Shown one piece after another: positions 9,121 to 18,026 of a stretch of DNA of 59,768 bases. This DNA is from Pseudomonas kielensis (GTDB lineage Bacteria > Pseudomonadota > Gammaproteobacteria > Pseudomonadales > Pseudomonadaceae): the NCBI RefSeq assembly GCF_014236655.1, contig NZ_JACMYG010000035.1, forward strand, positions 1 to 59,768. The letters are read 5' to 3'. The position numbers were made by a program, and so were the translations under genes. Each line of letters begins with the position of its first letter. Positions within the stretch are counted from its first letter, which is position 1. The notes under the pieces were generated by a model, which was not told the origin of the DNA, made no database searches, and saw only the letters and a list, made by a program, of their open reading frames with translations.

Positions 9121-10224
9121 TCACTCCCGATGGTCGTGGGTCTGGGTGATACGGCCCTGTTCCACGTGGAACAAAGCGACTGGCGTTTCCGTCTGCCAGC
9201 CTTCCCTCAATAATTCGTGGTCTACACAGGTGATGAACACCTGGCAGCGTAAGTCTTCCAGCAAACGGCAAAGCGCGCGGCGGTGCTGCTCATCCAGTTC
9301 AGACGGCAAATCATCCACCAGATAAATACATTGGCCGCGCCGGGCCTGGCTGACCAAATGCCCTTGGGCGATCCGCAGGGCGCAAACCACCAACTTCTGC
9401 TGACCCCGGGACAAGATGTCCGCGGCATTGTGAGCGCCTAATCTAAGACGCAAATCAGCGCGTTGCGGTCCGGCCTGGGTATGCCCCATTTGCTGATCCC
9501 GGTGAACGGACGCGGCGAGTACAGCACTCAGTTCCCGCTCTTTGTCCCAACCCCGGTAATAGCTAAGCGTTAAGCCCTCGAGTTCGACGAGTTCGCTCAA
9601 GGTCTGTTCAAAGACTGGTTTCAAGGCTTTGATATAAGCGCGGCGGTATTCATCAATTTCAGCGCTGGCCTGGCACAATTCTCTGTCCCAAACCGCTTGC
9701 GAAACGGCGTCAAGTGTACCATGCCGCAGCCAAGAGTTTCTCTGGCGCAGGGCCTTCTGCAAGCGCTGCCAGGTGGACATGAAGCGCGGTTCCACGTGGA
9801 ACACCCCCCAATCCAGGAACTGCCGGCGAATCTTCGGCGCACCTTCCAACAATCGAAAGCTGTCGGGGTTGATCAATTGCAGCGGCAGGATTTCTGCGAG
9901 TTGCGCAGCACTGCGGGCGTTCTGCCCGTCGATGCGAATCTGAAACTCGCCTTGCCGATCACGGGAAATCCCCAGCGCACTGTGGCCACCTTCGGCCAAT
10001 TCGACCTGGCCGAATACCGTACAGGCGAGCTGTTCGTACTGGATCACCGGCAACAGGCGGGTACTGCGAAACGAACGGGCGAGCCCCAGTAGGTGGATAG
10101 CTTCCAACACACTGGTTTTGCCGCTGCCGTTGGCGCCGTACAGGATATTGATGCGGGGGGAGGGGGAGAAGGTCACCGGGTGCAGATTGCGCACCGCGGT
10201 GACCGAGACGCGACTGAGGGACAT
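9121..10224 (-). CDS. recF: DNA replication and repair protein RecF
   Basis: 367-residue SMC-like ATPase that with RecO and RecR loads RecA on gapped DNA at stalled forks. The Walker A motif is at 30-37 (GANGSGKT, K36) in an N-terminus typical of RecF (NLHPVTFSPSPRINILYG). The signature LSRGQQKLVVCALRIAQG and the Walker B segment IYLVDDLPSELDEQHR follow. It lies 20 bp after dnaN and 4 bp before gyrB, the standard operon order. Unusually, two parS-like palindromes lie within its coding sequence, at 9158-9173 and 9788-9803. Confidence 0.97.
   Translation of the reverse strand: MSLSRVSVTAVRNLHPVTFSPSPRINILYGANGSGKTSVLEAIHLLGLARSFRSTRLLPVIQYEQLACTVFGQVELAEGGHSALGISRDRQGEFQIRIDGQNARSAAQLAEILPLQLINPDSFRLLEGAPKIRRQFLDWGVFHVEPRFMSTWQRLQKALRQRNSWLRHGTLDAVSQAVWDRELCQASAEIDEYRRAYIKALKPVFEQTLSELVELEGLTLSYYRGWDKERELSAVLAASVHRDQQMGHTQAGPQRADLRLRLGAHNAADILSRGQQKLVVCALRIAQGHLVSQARRGQCIYLVDDLPSELDEQHRRALCRLLEDLRCQVFITCVDHELLREGWQTETPVALFHVEQGRITQTHDHRE
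9158..9173. promoter_or_regulatory. parS: parS centromere site (exact 16-bp palindrome) inside recF
   Basis: The sequence TGTTCCACGTGGAACA is a perfect match to the 16-bp parS palindrome bound by Spo0J/ParB-type proteins. The cognate parA and parB genes are in this window at 20.6-22.3 kb. Its position 4 kb from oriC fits nucleation of the segregation complex near the origin. It lies within the 3' coding part of recF. Confidence 0.93.
9788..9803. promoter_or_regulatory. parS: Second parS site inside recF (one mismatch)
   Basis: GGTTCCACGTGGAACA differs from the perfect palindrome only in its first base. It is 630 bp from the first site, in the same gene. Paired parS sites near the origin are normal in Pseudomonas and allow ParB spreading between them. 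Confidence 0.9.
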
Positions 10225-10244
10225 CTAGCGGCTGCTGAACATGT

Positions 10245-11348
10245 TTACAGGCGCATCGGCATGACAACGTAAGCCGAGTCGTCGTTGTCGGACTCTTGCA
10301 CCAGCGCACTGCTGTTGGAGTCAGACAGGATCAAGCGCACCTGCTCGGTGGTCATCACGCCCAGCACGTCCAGCAAGTAGCTGACGTTGAAGCCGATTTC
10401 CAGGGAGCCGCCGTTGTACTCGACGCCAACTTCTTCTTCCGCCTCTTCCTGCTCCGGGTTGTTCGCCTGAATCTTCAACTGACCGTTGGCCAGTTGCAGG
10501 CGAATGCCGCGGTACTTCTCGTTGGACAGAATCGCGGTACGGCTGAACGCTTCACGCAGGGCCTGGCGATCGCCGAGCACCAGTTTGTCGCCGCCTTTTG
10601 GCAGGACGCGCTCGTAATCCGGGAACTTGCCGTCTACCAGTTTGGAGGTGAAGGTAAATTCGCCGGTGGTGGCACGAATGTGATGCTGGCCCAACACGAT
10701 ACTGACGTTGCCGTCCGGCTCGGTCAGCAGGCGTGCCAGTTCCAGGATACCTTTGCGCGGCACGATCACCTGGTGGCGATCCGGCTGGCCGATGTCAGCC
10801 TGCATCGAGCACATGGCCAGACGGTGACCGTCGGTTGCCACGGCACGGATGATCCCGGCGGACACTTCCAGCAGCATGCCGTTGAGGTAGTAGCGAACAT
10901 CCTGCTGCGCCATGGCAAAGCTGGTGCGTTCGATCAGACGGCGCAGTTTGCTTTGCGCCAGGGTGCAGGTCAGCGAACCCGGACCTTCTTCTACAGTCGG
11001 GAAGTCATTGGCTGGCAGGGTCGACAGGGTAAAACGGCTACGACCGGCCTTGACCACCAGCTTCTGCTCATCGAGCTTGATGTCGATCAGCGCGTCGTTC
11101 GGCAGGCTTTTGCAGATGTCCATCAGCTTGCGCGCCGGGACAGTGATTTCGCCCGGCTCGGCCGGTTCTTCAAGTTGCACACGACCAACCAGTTCGACTT
11201 CAAGGTCAGTACCGGTCAGCGACAACTGCTGGCCTTCGACAACCAGCAGCACGTTGGAAAGCACCGGCAAGGTCTGTCGGCGCTCGACGACGCCTGCGAC
11301 CAGTTGCAGGGGTTTCAACAGGGCTTCGCGTTGAATGGTGAAATGCAT
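10245..11348 (-). CDS. dnaN: DNA polymerase III beta subunit (sliding clamp)
   Basis: 367-residue clamp protein; two copies form a ring on DNA that tethers polymerase III and binds RecF-, Hda- and MutS-type partners. It begins MHFTIQREALLKPLQLVAGVVERRQTLPVLSN and ends with the family C-terminal motif YVVMPMRL, next to the binding pocket for clamp-binding peptides. Length is the usual 367 residues. It lies 39 bp after dnaA and 20 bp before recF in the same operon. Confidence 0.98.
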   Translation of the reverse strand: MHFTIQREALLKPLQLVAGVVERRQTLPVLSNVLLVVEGQQLSLTGTDLEVELVGRVQLEEPAEPGEITVPARKLMDICKSLPNDALIDIKLDEQKLVVKAGRSRFTLSTLPANDFPTVEEGPGSLTCTLAQSKLRRLIERTSFAMAQQDVRYYLNGMLLEVSAGIIRAVATDGHRLAMCSMQADIGQPDRHQVIVPRKGILELARLLTEPDGNVSIVLGQHHIRATTGEFTFTSKLVDGKFPDYERVLPKGGDKLVLGDRQALREAFSRTAILSNEKYRGIRLQLANGQLKIQANNPEQEEAEEEVGVEYNGGSLEIGFNVSYLLDVLGVMTTEQVRLILSDSNSSALVQESDNDDSAYVVMPMRL

Positions 11349-11387
11349 GGTCTAGTCCCTTGCCTTAATAAGCTGCGCTGGTGTTCA

Positions 11388-12905
11388 TCAAGTGGTCAGT
11401 GTACGCAGCAGGTTCTTGTAGTCCTCGCGGATGTCCGCGTCGGATTCCTTAAGTTCGTTGATCTTGCGGCAGGCGTGCAACACCGTGGTGTGATCGCGAC
11501 CGCCAAACACATCACCGATTTCCGGCAGGCTGTGGTTGGTCAGTTCCTTGGACAGGGCCATGGCCACCTGACGTGGACGGGCCACCGAACGCGAACGGCG
11601 TTTGGACAGCAAGTCGGAAATCTTGATCTTGTAGTACTCGGCGACCGTGCGCTGAATGTTATCCACAGAGACCAGCTTATCCTGAAGCGCCAACAGGTCT
11701 TTCAGGGATTCGCGAATCAACTCGATGGTGATGTCGCGGCCCATGAAGTGCGAGTGCGCGATCACACGCTTGAGCGCGCCTTCGAGTTCACGCACGTTGG
11801 AGCGAATACGCTGGGCAATGAAGAATGCGGCATCGTGCGGCAAGTCGACTTTGGCCTGGTCGGCTTTCTTCATCAGAATTGCGACCCGGGTTTCCAGTTC
11901 AGGTGGCTCGACGGCAACCGTCAGGCCCCAGCCGAAGCGCGACTTCAAGCGCTCTTCAAGGCCTTCGATCTCCTTGGGATAACGGTCACTGGTGAGGATG
12001 ACCTGTTGGCCACCTTCAAGCAGGGCGTTGAACGTGTGGAAAAACTCTTCCTGGGAACGTTCCTTGCGGGCGAAGAACTGAATGTCATCGATGAGCAGGG
12101 CGTCTACCGAACGGTAGAAGCGCTTGAACTCGTTGATCGCGTTCAGTTGCAGTGCCTTGACCATGTCGGCCACGAAGCGCTCGGAATGCAGGTACACGAC
12201 CTTGGCATTCGGATTCTTCTTTAATAGATGGTTACCCACAGCGTGCATCAAGTGGGTTTTACCCAAGCCAACGCCGCCATACAGGAACAGCGGGTTGTAG
12301 CCGTGCTTGGGGTTGTCCGCGACCTGCCAGGCCGCAGCGCGGGCCAGCTGGTTGGACTTACCCTCGACGAAGTTCTCGAAGGTAAAGGTCCGGTTCAGGT
12401 AGCTGGTGTGCTTGAGCGCACCTTCTACCTGCACGGTACGTTGTTCGGCACGCACAGGGGCTTGCTGCGAACTGGCGCCAGCCATCGGGTCGAAGCTGTC
12501 ACGGGACGGCTCTTCATTGACCTCGACGATTTTCTGCGTCGAACGCTTGCTGGTTGGAGCCGGCGTTGGCGTATTGACCACTGCCGGCGCCGCAGCAGCC
12601 TGGGCTTGCGATGCCGCAGCAGCCAGAGGTGCGTTGGGTGCGGCCCGCGGTGCAGAACTGCGTTTGCTGCCTATTAATAAGGAAAGCGCAGGCGCCATGC
12701 CGTTGCCGTGCTCATCCAGCAGTTCGAGCACGCGGCTCAGGTACTTTTCATTGACCCAGTCGAGAACAAAGCGATTCGGTGCGTAGACACGCAGCTCGTC
12801 GCCTTCGGCTTCGACCTGTAGTGGACGGATCCAAGTGTTGAATTGTTGGGCAGGCAGCTCATCGCGCAAAAGCTCCACGCACTGCTGCCAAAGTTCCACT
12901 GACAC
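11388..12905 (-). CDS. dnaA: Chromosomal replication initiator protein DnaA
   Basis: 505-residue initiator that binds 9-bp DnaA boxes and melts oriC. Domain I begins MSVELWQQCVELLRDELPAQQFNTWIRPLQ. A low-complexity Ala/Pro/Thr linker (domain II, roughly 85-165) follows. The AAA+ domain has Walker A GGVGLGKT (210-217) and Walker B ALLIDDIQFF. The domain IV signature GGRDHTTVLHACRKI binds DNA. It is the first gene of the leftward operon, transcribed away from oriC. An exact DnaA box lies inside its own coding sequence at 11659-11667, besides the boxes upstream that can support autoregulation. Confidence 0.99.
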   Translation of the reverse strand: MSVELWQQCVELLRDELPAQQFNTWIRPLQVEAEGDELRVYAPNRFVLDWVNEKYLSRVLELLDEHGNGMAPALSLLIGSKRSSAPRAAPNAPLAAAASQAQAAAAPAVVNTPTPAPTSKRSTQKIVEVNEEPSRDSFDPMAGASSQQAPVRAEQRTVQVEGALKHTSYLNRTFTFENFVEGKSNQLARAAAWQVADNPKHGYNPLFLYGGVGLGKTHLMHAVGNHLLKKNPNAKVVYLHSERFVADMVKALQLNAINEFKRFYRSVDALLIDDIQFFARKERSQEEFFHTFNALLEGGQQVILTSDRYPKEIEGLEERLKSRFGWGLTVAVEPPELETRVAILMKKADQAKVDLPHDAAFFIAQRIRSNVRELEGALKRVIAHSHFMGRDITIELIRESLKDLLALQDKLVSVDNIQRTVAEYYKIKISDLLSKRRSRSVARPRQVAMALSKELTNHSLPEIGDVFGGRDHTTVLHACRKINELKESDADIREDYKNLLRTLTT

Positions 12906-12949
12906 GGATATCCCCTAAGTTGAAAGCCGGTGAGGCAAAAACAAGCGGC

Positions 12950-13330
12950 CATTGTAGCGACCGGACGCAGACTTATCCACACGTAGCTTGATCACAGGTG
13001 CAGAAGAATCAAGGTTTTATCGGTAAAAAAGGCGACCAATGGTCTGTGCATAAGCTCTGTGGATAACCATGCCTGAGCTCGTTGTACAAGTGGGGGCGAA
13101 ACTCGGTGGATAACCTGCCTGTGGATAACCACCTGTTTCACCCACAGCTTATCCGACAGCGCAGCACAGCATGACCACCGTTTTCCACCGTAGTTGTCAT
13201 TCTCTGTACAGCACGGGATAGAAGGGTTAAAGCCAGTTATCCACAGATGGAGGCGGGTCTAGCTTTTATAAGCTTTACAGAAAAGCTTTAAATACTTTCC
13301 TTCTTTATTTTTATATCTAGCTATCCACCT
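12950..13330. other. oriC: Chromosomal replication origin oriC (dnaA-rpmH intergenic)
   Basis: Four exact DnaA boxes (TTATCCACA or its complement) lie at 12973-12981, 13058-13066, 13120-13128 and 13237-13245. Near matches lie at 13045-13053 (TGTGCATAA), 13105-13113 and 13149-13157. They flank an AT-rich tract (about 13258-13320, rich in TTTATA, AAGCTTT and TTTATTTTTATAT) that is the likely unwinding element. The position between dnaA and rpmH is the known Pseudomonas oriC. Confidence 0.93.
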
Positions 13331-13381
13331 TTCAAGGACGAAGCACCCGAATACCCATTTAAAGGAAACCTTGGTTGGAAA

Positions 13382-13410
13382 TTGACCTAGAGGCTTGCTT
13401 TCTCTAGAAT
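13382..13410 (+). promoter_or_regulatory. Sigma-70 promoter of the rpmH operon
   Basis: TTGACC (13382-13387) and TAGAAT (13405-13410) are separated by exactly 17 bp, 61 bp upstream of the rpmH start. The leader holds a short GC-rich stretch of complementary GGG and CCC runs. Confidence 0.75.
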
Positions 13411-13470
13411 CCCCGGTCTCTTAAAACGGGGGCCATTCCGGCCCGTTGTGGACGAACCAGGTAACACGAC

Positions 13471-13605
13471 ATGAAACGTACTTTCCAACCAAGCACTATC
13501 AAACGCGCTCGTACCCACGGTTTCCGTGCTCGCATGGCTACCAAGAACGGCCGCGCAGTCCTGTCGCGTCGTCGCGCCAAAGGTCGTGCGCGTCTGGCAG
13601 TTTGA
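13471..13605 (+). CDS. rpmH: 50S ribosomal protein L34
   Basis: 44-residue basic ribosomal protein, MKRTFQPSTIKRARTHGF..., the near-invariant L34 start, ending RRAKGRARLAV. It is part of the large subunit. The gene is too short to stand out as an open frame and is partly covered by an upstream extension of rnpA in another frame. It heads the rightward rpmH-rnpA-yidD-yidC cluster leaving oriC. Confidence 0.98.
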   Translation: MKRTFQPSTIKRARTHGFRARMATKNGRAVLSRRRAKGRARLAV

Positions 13606-13621
13606 TAATCCGGTACTGGAG

Positions 13622-14023
13622 GTGAGTCAGGACTTCAGTCGGGAAAAGCGTTTGCTAACCCCCCGGCATTTCAAGGCAGTCTTTGACTCCCCTACCGGCA
13701 AGGTTCCGGGGAAAAATCTCCTGCTCCTTGCACGCACCAACGATCTCGATCACCCCCGTCTCGGGCTGGTTATCGGGAAAAAGAGTGTGAAACTCTCCGT
13801 TGAGCGAAATCGCCTCAAACGTCTGATGCGCGAATCGTTTCGCCTCCACCAGGATTCTCTGGTTGGGTGGGATATCGTGATCGTCGCGCGCAAAGGTTTG
13901 GGCGAAGTAGAAAACCCCGAATTGATTCAGCATTTCGGCAAACTCTGGAAACGTCTGGCACGCAACAAGCCAGAGCCAGCAGTCAAAGCCGAAACTGTAG
14001 GGGTAGACAGCACCGATGCGTAA
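13622..14023 (+). CDS. rnpA: Ribonuclease P protein component
   Basis: 133-residue basic protein that with the RnpB RNA matures tRNA 5' ends. The family signature is in the centre: KSVKLSVERNRLKRLMRESFR (about 56-76). I place the start at the GTG at 13622 (MSQDFSREKRLLTPRHF...), since homology begins there; the frame stays open to 13526 only because it overlaps rpmH. GGAG directly abuts the GTG, so an in-frame CTG at 13616 cannot be excluded. Its end overlaps yidD by 8 bp. Confidence 0.93.
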   Translation: MSQDFSREKRLLTPRHFKAVFDSPTGKVPGKNLLLLARTNDLDHPRLGLVIGKKSVKLSVERNRLKRLMRESFRLHQDSLVGWDIVIVARKGLGEVENPELIQHFGKLWKRLARNKPEPAVKAETVGVDSTDA

Positions 14024-14261
14024 ACTGGCACTCGTTCCGATCCAGTTTTATCGCTATGCCATTAGTCCTCTGATGGCCAGTCACTGTCGTTTCTACCCCA
14101 GTTGTTCCTGCTACGCGTATGAAGCCATTGAAAATCATGGCCTTCTGCGCGGTGGCTGGCTGACCTTTCGTCGTTTAGGTCGCTGTCATCCGTGGAATCC
14201 CGGTGGTTATGACCCGGTTCCGCCTATCCCTACCTCCCGTTCTTCTTCGATGGCCGAGTAA
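14016..14261 (+). CDS. yidD: Membrane protein insertion efficiency factor YidD
   Basis: 81-residue protein with the conserved FYPSCSCYAYEAI and RLGRCHPWNPGGYDPVP blocks of the YidD family (three conserved cysteines). It has an amphipathic N-terminus (KLALVPIQFYRYAIS) and is thought to assist YidC at the inner membrane. It overlaps rnpA by 8 bp and precedes yidC by 2 bp, so translation is coupled. Confidence 0.96.
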   Translation: MRKLALVPIQFYRYAISPLMASHCRFYPSCSCYAYEAIENHGLLRGGWLTFRRLGRCHPWNPGGYDPVPPIPTSRSSSMAE

Positions 14262-14263
14262 TC

Positions 14264-15937
14264 ATGGATATTAAACGCACGATCCTGATCGTCGCCCTGG
14301 CAATCGTGTCCTACGTCATGGTCCTGAAATGGAACCAGGACTATGGCCAGGCTGCCCTGCCGACTCAGAATGTTGCTGCCAATCAGAATGCCCCGGCTAT
14401 TCCGGACGGTACCAACGCTTCCGCCAGTGCCGATGTACCCAGCGCGAATACCGATACCAGCACCCCTACCGAAACTCCGGTAGTGGCGAGTAAAGATCTC
14501 ATCCACGTCAAAACGGATGTGCTCGAACTGGCTATCGATCCTCAGGGTGGTGATGTCGCCCAGCTGATGCTGCCAAAATATCCACGTCGTCAGGACCATC
14601 CGGATGTTCCGTTCCAGCTGTTTGATAACGGCGGCGAACGTACTTATCTGGCGCAAAGCGGCCTGACTGGCACCAACGGTCCGGATGCACGCCCGACCGG
14701 TCGTCCGGTTTACTCGGCCGAGCAGAAGACTTATCAACTGGCTGATGGCCAGAACCAGCTCAACGTTGACCTCAAATTCAGCGATGCCGGTGTCAATTAC
14801 ATCAAGCGCTTCACCTTCACTCGCGGTTTGTACGATCTGAAAGTCACCTATCTGATCGACAACACCAGCGACAAGGCCTGGACAGGCAACCTGTTTGCCC
14901 AGCTCAAGCGTGATGCCAGTTCGGATCCTTCTTCCACCACAGCCACCGGCACCGCCACTTACCTGGGCGCCGCCCTGTGGACAAGTGCAGAGCCGTACAA
15001 AAAAGTGTCGATGAAAGATATCGACAAGGCTGCGCTGAAAGAAACCGTCAATGGTGGCTGGGTCGCCTGGCTGCAACACTACTTCGTGACGGCCTGGATT
15101 CCAGCCAAGAACGACAGCAACGTGGTGCAGACTCGCAAAGACAGCCAAGGCAACTACATCATTGGTTTCACTGGCCCGGCTTTGACCGTTGCGCCAGGTG
15201 CCAAGGCTGAAACCAGCGCTACTCTGTACGCTGGCCCGAAAAGCCAGGCGATACTCAAAGAGTTATCCCCAGGTCTGGAACTGACGGTCGACTACGGCAT
15301 CCTGTGGTTCATCGCTCAACCGATCTTCTGGCTGCTGCAACATATCCACGCGATTGTGGGTAACTGGGGCTGGTCGATCATCTTCCTGACCATGCTGATC
15401 AAAGGGATCTTCTTCCCGCTGTCGGCTGCCAGCTACAAGTCCATGGCTCGCATGCGTGCAGTGGCGCCAAAACTGGCTGCGCTGAAAGAGCAACATGGCG
15501 ATGACCGGCAGAAAATGTCGCAAGCCATGATGGAGCTGTACAAGAAAGAGAAGATCAATCCGCTGGGTGGTTGCTTGCCAATCCTCGTGCAGATGCCGGT
15601 TTTCCTCTCGCTGTACTGGGTACTCCTGGAAAGCGTGGAAATGCGCCAAGCGCCGTTCATGCTGTGGATTACTGACCTGTCGATCAAGGATCCGTTCTTC
15701 ATTCTGCCGATCATCATGGGTGTCACCATGTTCATCCAGCAGCAGTTGAACCCTACACCTCCGGATCCGATGCAGGCCAAGGTGATGAAGCTGATGCCAA
15801 TCATCTTCACCTTCTTCTTCCTGTGGTTCCCGGCGGGCCTGGTGCTGTACTGGGTTGTGAACAACTGCCTGTCGATCGCTCAACAGTGGTACATCACTCG
15901 CAAGATTGAAGCAGCGGCGAAAAAAGCCGACGCATAA
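14264..15937 (+). CDS. yidC: Membrane protein insertase YidC
   Basis: 557-residue inner-membrane insertase of the YidC/Oxa1/Alb3 family. An N-terminal membrane anchor (ILIVALAIVSYVMVLKW) is followed by a low-complexity Ala/Thr/Pro linker and a large periplasmic domain (about 80-340). The conserved five-helix insertase core follows (from FWLLQHIHAIVGNWGWSI), with LGGCLPILVQMPVFLSLYWVL and a basic C-terminal tail. Length is normal for proteobacterial YidC. A terminator follows within 25 bp. Confidence 0.98.
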   Translation: MDIKRTILIVALAIVSYVMVLKWNQDYGQAALPTQNVAANQNAPAIPDGTNASASADVPSANTDTSTPTETPVVASKDLIHVKTDVLELAIDPQGGDVAQLMLPKYPRRQDHPDVPFQLFDNGGERTYLAQSGLTGTNGPDARPTGRPVYSAEQKTYQLADGQNQLNVDLKFSDAGVNYIKRFTFTRGLYDLKVTYLIDNTSDKAWTGNLFAQLKRDASSDPSSTTATGTATYLGAALWTSAEPYKKVSMKDIDKAALKETVNGGWVAWLQHYFVTAWIPAKNDSNVVQTRKDSQGNYIIGFTGPALTVAPGAKAETSATLYAGPKSQAILKELSPGLELTVDYGILWFIAQPIFWLLQHIHAIVGNWGWSIIFLTMLIKGIFFPLSAASYKSMARMRAVAPKLAALKEQHGDDRQKMSQAMMELYKKEKINPLGGCLPILVQMPVFLSLYWVLLESVEMRQAPFMLWITDLSIKDPFFILPIIMGVTMFIQQQLNPTPPDPMQAKVMKLMPIIFTFFFLWFPAGLVLYWVVNNCLSIAQQWYITRKIEAAAKKADA

Positions 15938-15959
15938 CTTGCTCAGTATGTAACCATTC

Positions 15960-15985
15960 AAAACGCCCCCTCGTGGGGCGTTTTG
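15960..15985 (+). terminator. Terminator between yidC and mnmE
   Basis: Ten-bp stem AAAACGCCCC/GGGGCGTTTT around a 5-nt loop, with the A and T tracts forming the base. It ends the rpmH-yidC unit and is bidirectional in form. Confidence 0.85.
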
Positions 15986-16016
15986 CTATCTGCCATTTTT
16001 ATCGGGATATCGGTTT

Positions 16017-17387
16017 ATGAGCGCTCCTCGTGAAACCATCGCCGCCGTCGCCACTGCCCAGGGCCGTGGGGGCGTCGGTATCGTTCGTATTTCCGGGCCG
16101 CTGGCACGCCATGCGGCACTTGCCATCAGTGGTCGCGAGCTGAAGCCGCGTTTTGCCCATTACGGTCCTTTTCTCAGCGCCGACGATGAAGTCCTGGATG
16201 AAGGTATTGCCCTGTATTTTCCGGGGCCCAACTCCTTCACCGGTGAAGACGTGCTGGAACTGCAGGGCCACGGCGGACCGATCGTTCTGGACATGTTGCT
16301 GCAGCGTTGCCTGCAACTGGGTTGCCGTCTGGCCCGGCCGGGGGAATTCAGCGAGCGCGCGTTTCTCAATGACAAGCTCGACCTGGCCCAGGCAGAAGCC
16401 ATTGCCGACCTCATCGAGGCCAGTTCCGCGCAAGCCGCGCGTAATGCCCTGCGCTCCTTGCAGGGGGCGTTTTCCCAGCGTGTGCATAACCTCACCGAAC
16501 AATTGATTGCCTTGCGCATTTACGTCGAAGCGGCCATCGACTTCCCGGAAGAGGAGATCGATTTCCTTGCCGATGGCCATGTGCTGTCCATGCTCGATGC
16601 CGTGCGCGAGGAGTTGGCCAAGGTCTTGCGTGAAGCCGGGCAGGGCGCCTTGCTGCGTGATGGCATGACCGTGGTCATCGCCGGTCGTCCGAATGCCGGC
16701 AAGTCGAGCCTGCTCAATGCACTGGCCGGGCGTGAAGCGGCTATTGTCACCGAGATCGCTGGCACCACCCGGGACATCCTGCGCGAACATATCCACATCG
16801 ATGGCATGCCGCTGCACGTGGTCGATACCGCAGGTCTGCGCGATACCGAGGACCAGGTCGAGAAGATTGGCGTGGAGCGGGCATTGAAGGCGATCAGCGA
16901 GGCCGACCGGGTGTTGTTGGTGGTCGACGCCACGGCCCCTGAAGCCCTTGATCCCTTTGCCCTGTGGCCTGAGTTCCTGGAACAGCGTCCGGAGCCGGGC
17001 AAAGTCACCCTGATCCGCAACAAGGCCGACCTCACGGGGGAGCCCATTGGGCTGCAGGTCTGCGACGATGGGCACGTCACCATCAGTCTCAGCGCCAAGT
17101 CGGCAGGTGAAGGCCTGGAGCTACTGCGTGACCACCTCAAGGCCTGCATGGGCTACGAGCAGACCTCGGAAAGCAGTTTCAGCGCCCGGCGCCGTCACCT
17201 TGAAGCCTTGCGCCATGCCAGTGACTCCCTTGAACACGGGCGTGCGCAGCTGACATTGGCCGGCGCCGGCGAGTTGTTGGCCGAAGATTTACGCCAGGCA
17301 CAGCAGTCGCTGGGTGAAATTACCGGTGAATTCAGCTCCGATGACCTGCTGGGCAGGATCTTTTCCAGCTTTTGCATCGGTAAATAA
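16017..17387 (+). CDS. mnmE: tRNA uridine-5-carboxymethylaminomethyl modification GTPase MnmE
   Basis: 456-residue GTPase that with MnmG installs the cmnm5 group on wobble uridine 34 of several tRNAs, using a formyl-THF derivative. The N-terminal domain begins ETIAAVATAQGRGGVGIVRISG. The inserted G domain has its P-loop GRPNAGKS at 223-230 and the G3 motif DTAGLRD. The C-terminus ends FCIGK, the invariant zinc-independent C-loop cysteine motif. Its partner mnmG follows, but across a 640-bp non-coding origin-like region. Confidence 0.98.
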   Translation: MSAPRETIAAVATAQGRGGVGIVRISGPLARHAALAISGRELKPRFAHYGPFLSADDEVLDEGIALYFPGPNSFTGEDVLELQGHGGPIVLDMLLQRCLQLGCRLARPGEFSERAFLNDKLDLAQAEAIADLIEASSAQAARNALRSLQGAFSQRVHNLTEQLIALRIYVEAAIDFPEEEIDFLADGHVLSMLDAVREELAKVLREAGQGALLRDGMTVVIAGRPNAGKSSLLNALAGREAAIVTEIAGTTRDILREHIHIDGMPLHVVDTAGLRDTEDQVEKIGVERALKAISEADRVLLVVDATAPEALDPFALWPEFLEQRPEPGKVTLIRNKADLTGEPIGLQVCDDGHVTISLSAKSAGEGLELLRDHLKACMGYEQTSESSFSARRRHLEALRHASDSLEHGRAQLTLAGAGELLAEDLRQAQQSLGEITGEFSSDDLLGRIFSSFCIGK

Positions 17388-17450
17388 CGCCCTCCTTCCT
17401 GGGCGTAGGAGCTGGCGCAGCCTGCAATCCTCGATATTTTTGATGGTTAT

Positions 17451-17475
17451 ACCCGTGCTTCCCTCTGGCACGGGT
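17451..17475 (+). terminator. Possible terminator hairpin after mnmE
   Basis: Perfect 8-bp stem ACCCGTGC/GCACGGGT (17451-17458 and 17468-17475) 64 bp past the mnmE stop. It lacks a T run, so it may be a weak terminator or only an mRNA 3' stabiliser. Confidence 0.4.
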
Positions 17476-17604
17476 GCATGAATCGTTGAAAGAACGCAGT
17501 CTTCGGCAGTTCCTCAAGACGGTTAATCCCTTTTTCTTCTCTCGTTGCCCTGCGATTTCTTCGCCAGGGTGGTGTCCCCGTGGGCGCGATTTGCTTTTTT
17601 GCGG

Positions 17605-17905
17605 TTTTTCTGTGGATTAAGCCCTGTGAATAACTGCCACTAAGGTCAGTTGATAACAGGGCCTGAAAGCTGAGTAAAACCACCGCTGTGGATAACCACC
17701 TCATTCATCCACAGGCTTAGACCGGTTATCCAACGCCCTCAAGGGCACATGACCACAGACTTTCAAACCTCTGTACACATTGTAAATAAAGGCTTGTAGC
17801 GTTCTATCCACAGAAAGGTAGCTGTATAGAAATAAACATAAAAACAAAGATCTTATAAATTTCTTTCTTTTTAATTTCTATTGATCGTGACTTACCCACA
17901 GCTGG
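17605..17905. other. Second origin-like region between mnmE and mnmG (oriC2-like)
   Basis: This 640-bp gap holds one exact DnaA box (17687-17695). One-mismatch forms lie at 17611-17619, 17625-17633, 17705-17713 (TCATCCACA), 17726-17734 (TTATCCAAC) and 17804-17812 (CTATCCACA). An 80-bp AT-rich tract (about 17813-17885) and a further TTACCCACA follow. The layout (boxes, then AT-rich DNA, then a rightward gene) copies oriC 4.5 kb away. Two origin fragments able to replicate plasmids have been described in Pseudomonas; whether this one fires on the chromosome is not shown by sequence. Confidence 0.7.
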
Positions 17906-18026
17906 TTAAATTTTGTGCAAAGGGTTCTTTAGGAAGGGCGAAGTCCCTATACTTGTCGACCAGGTCCAAAAACCTGAGCTCAAACCATTTCTGAATTACC
18001 TAACTGAAGCAGGCACGAGGTGCGTG

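Noticed and set aside
13526..13621. Extended N-terminus of rnpA
   Set aside because: The extension reads rpmH in another frame, and homology to the RNase P protein begins after the GTG at 13622.
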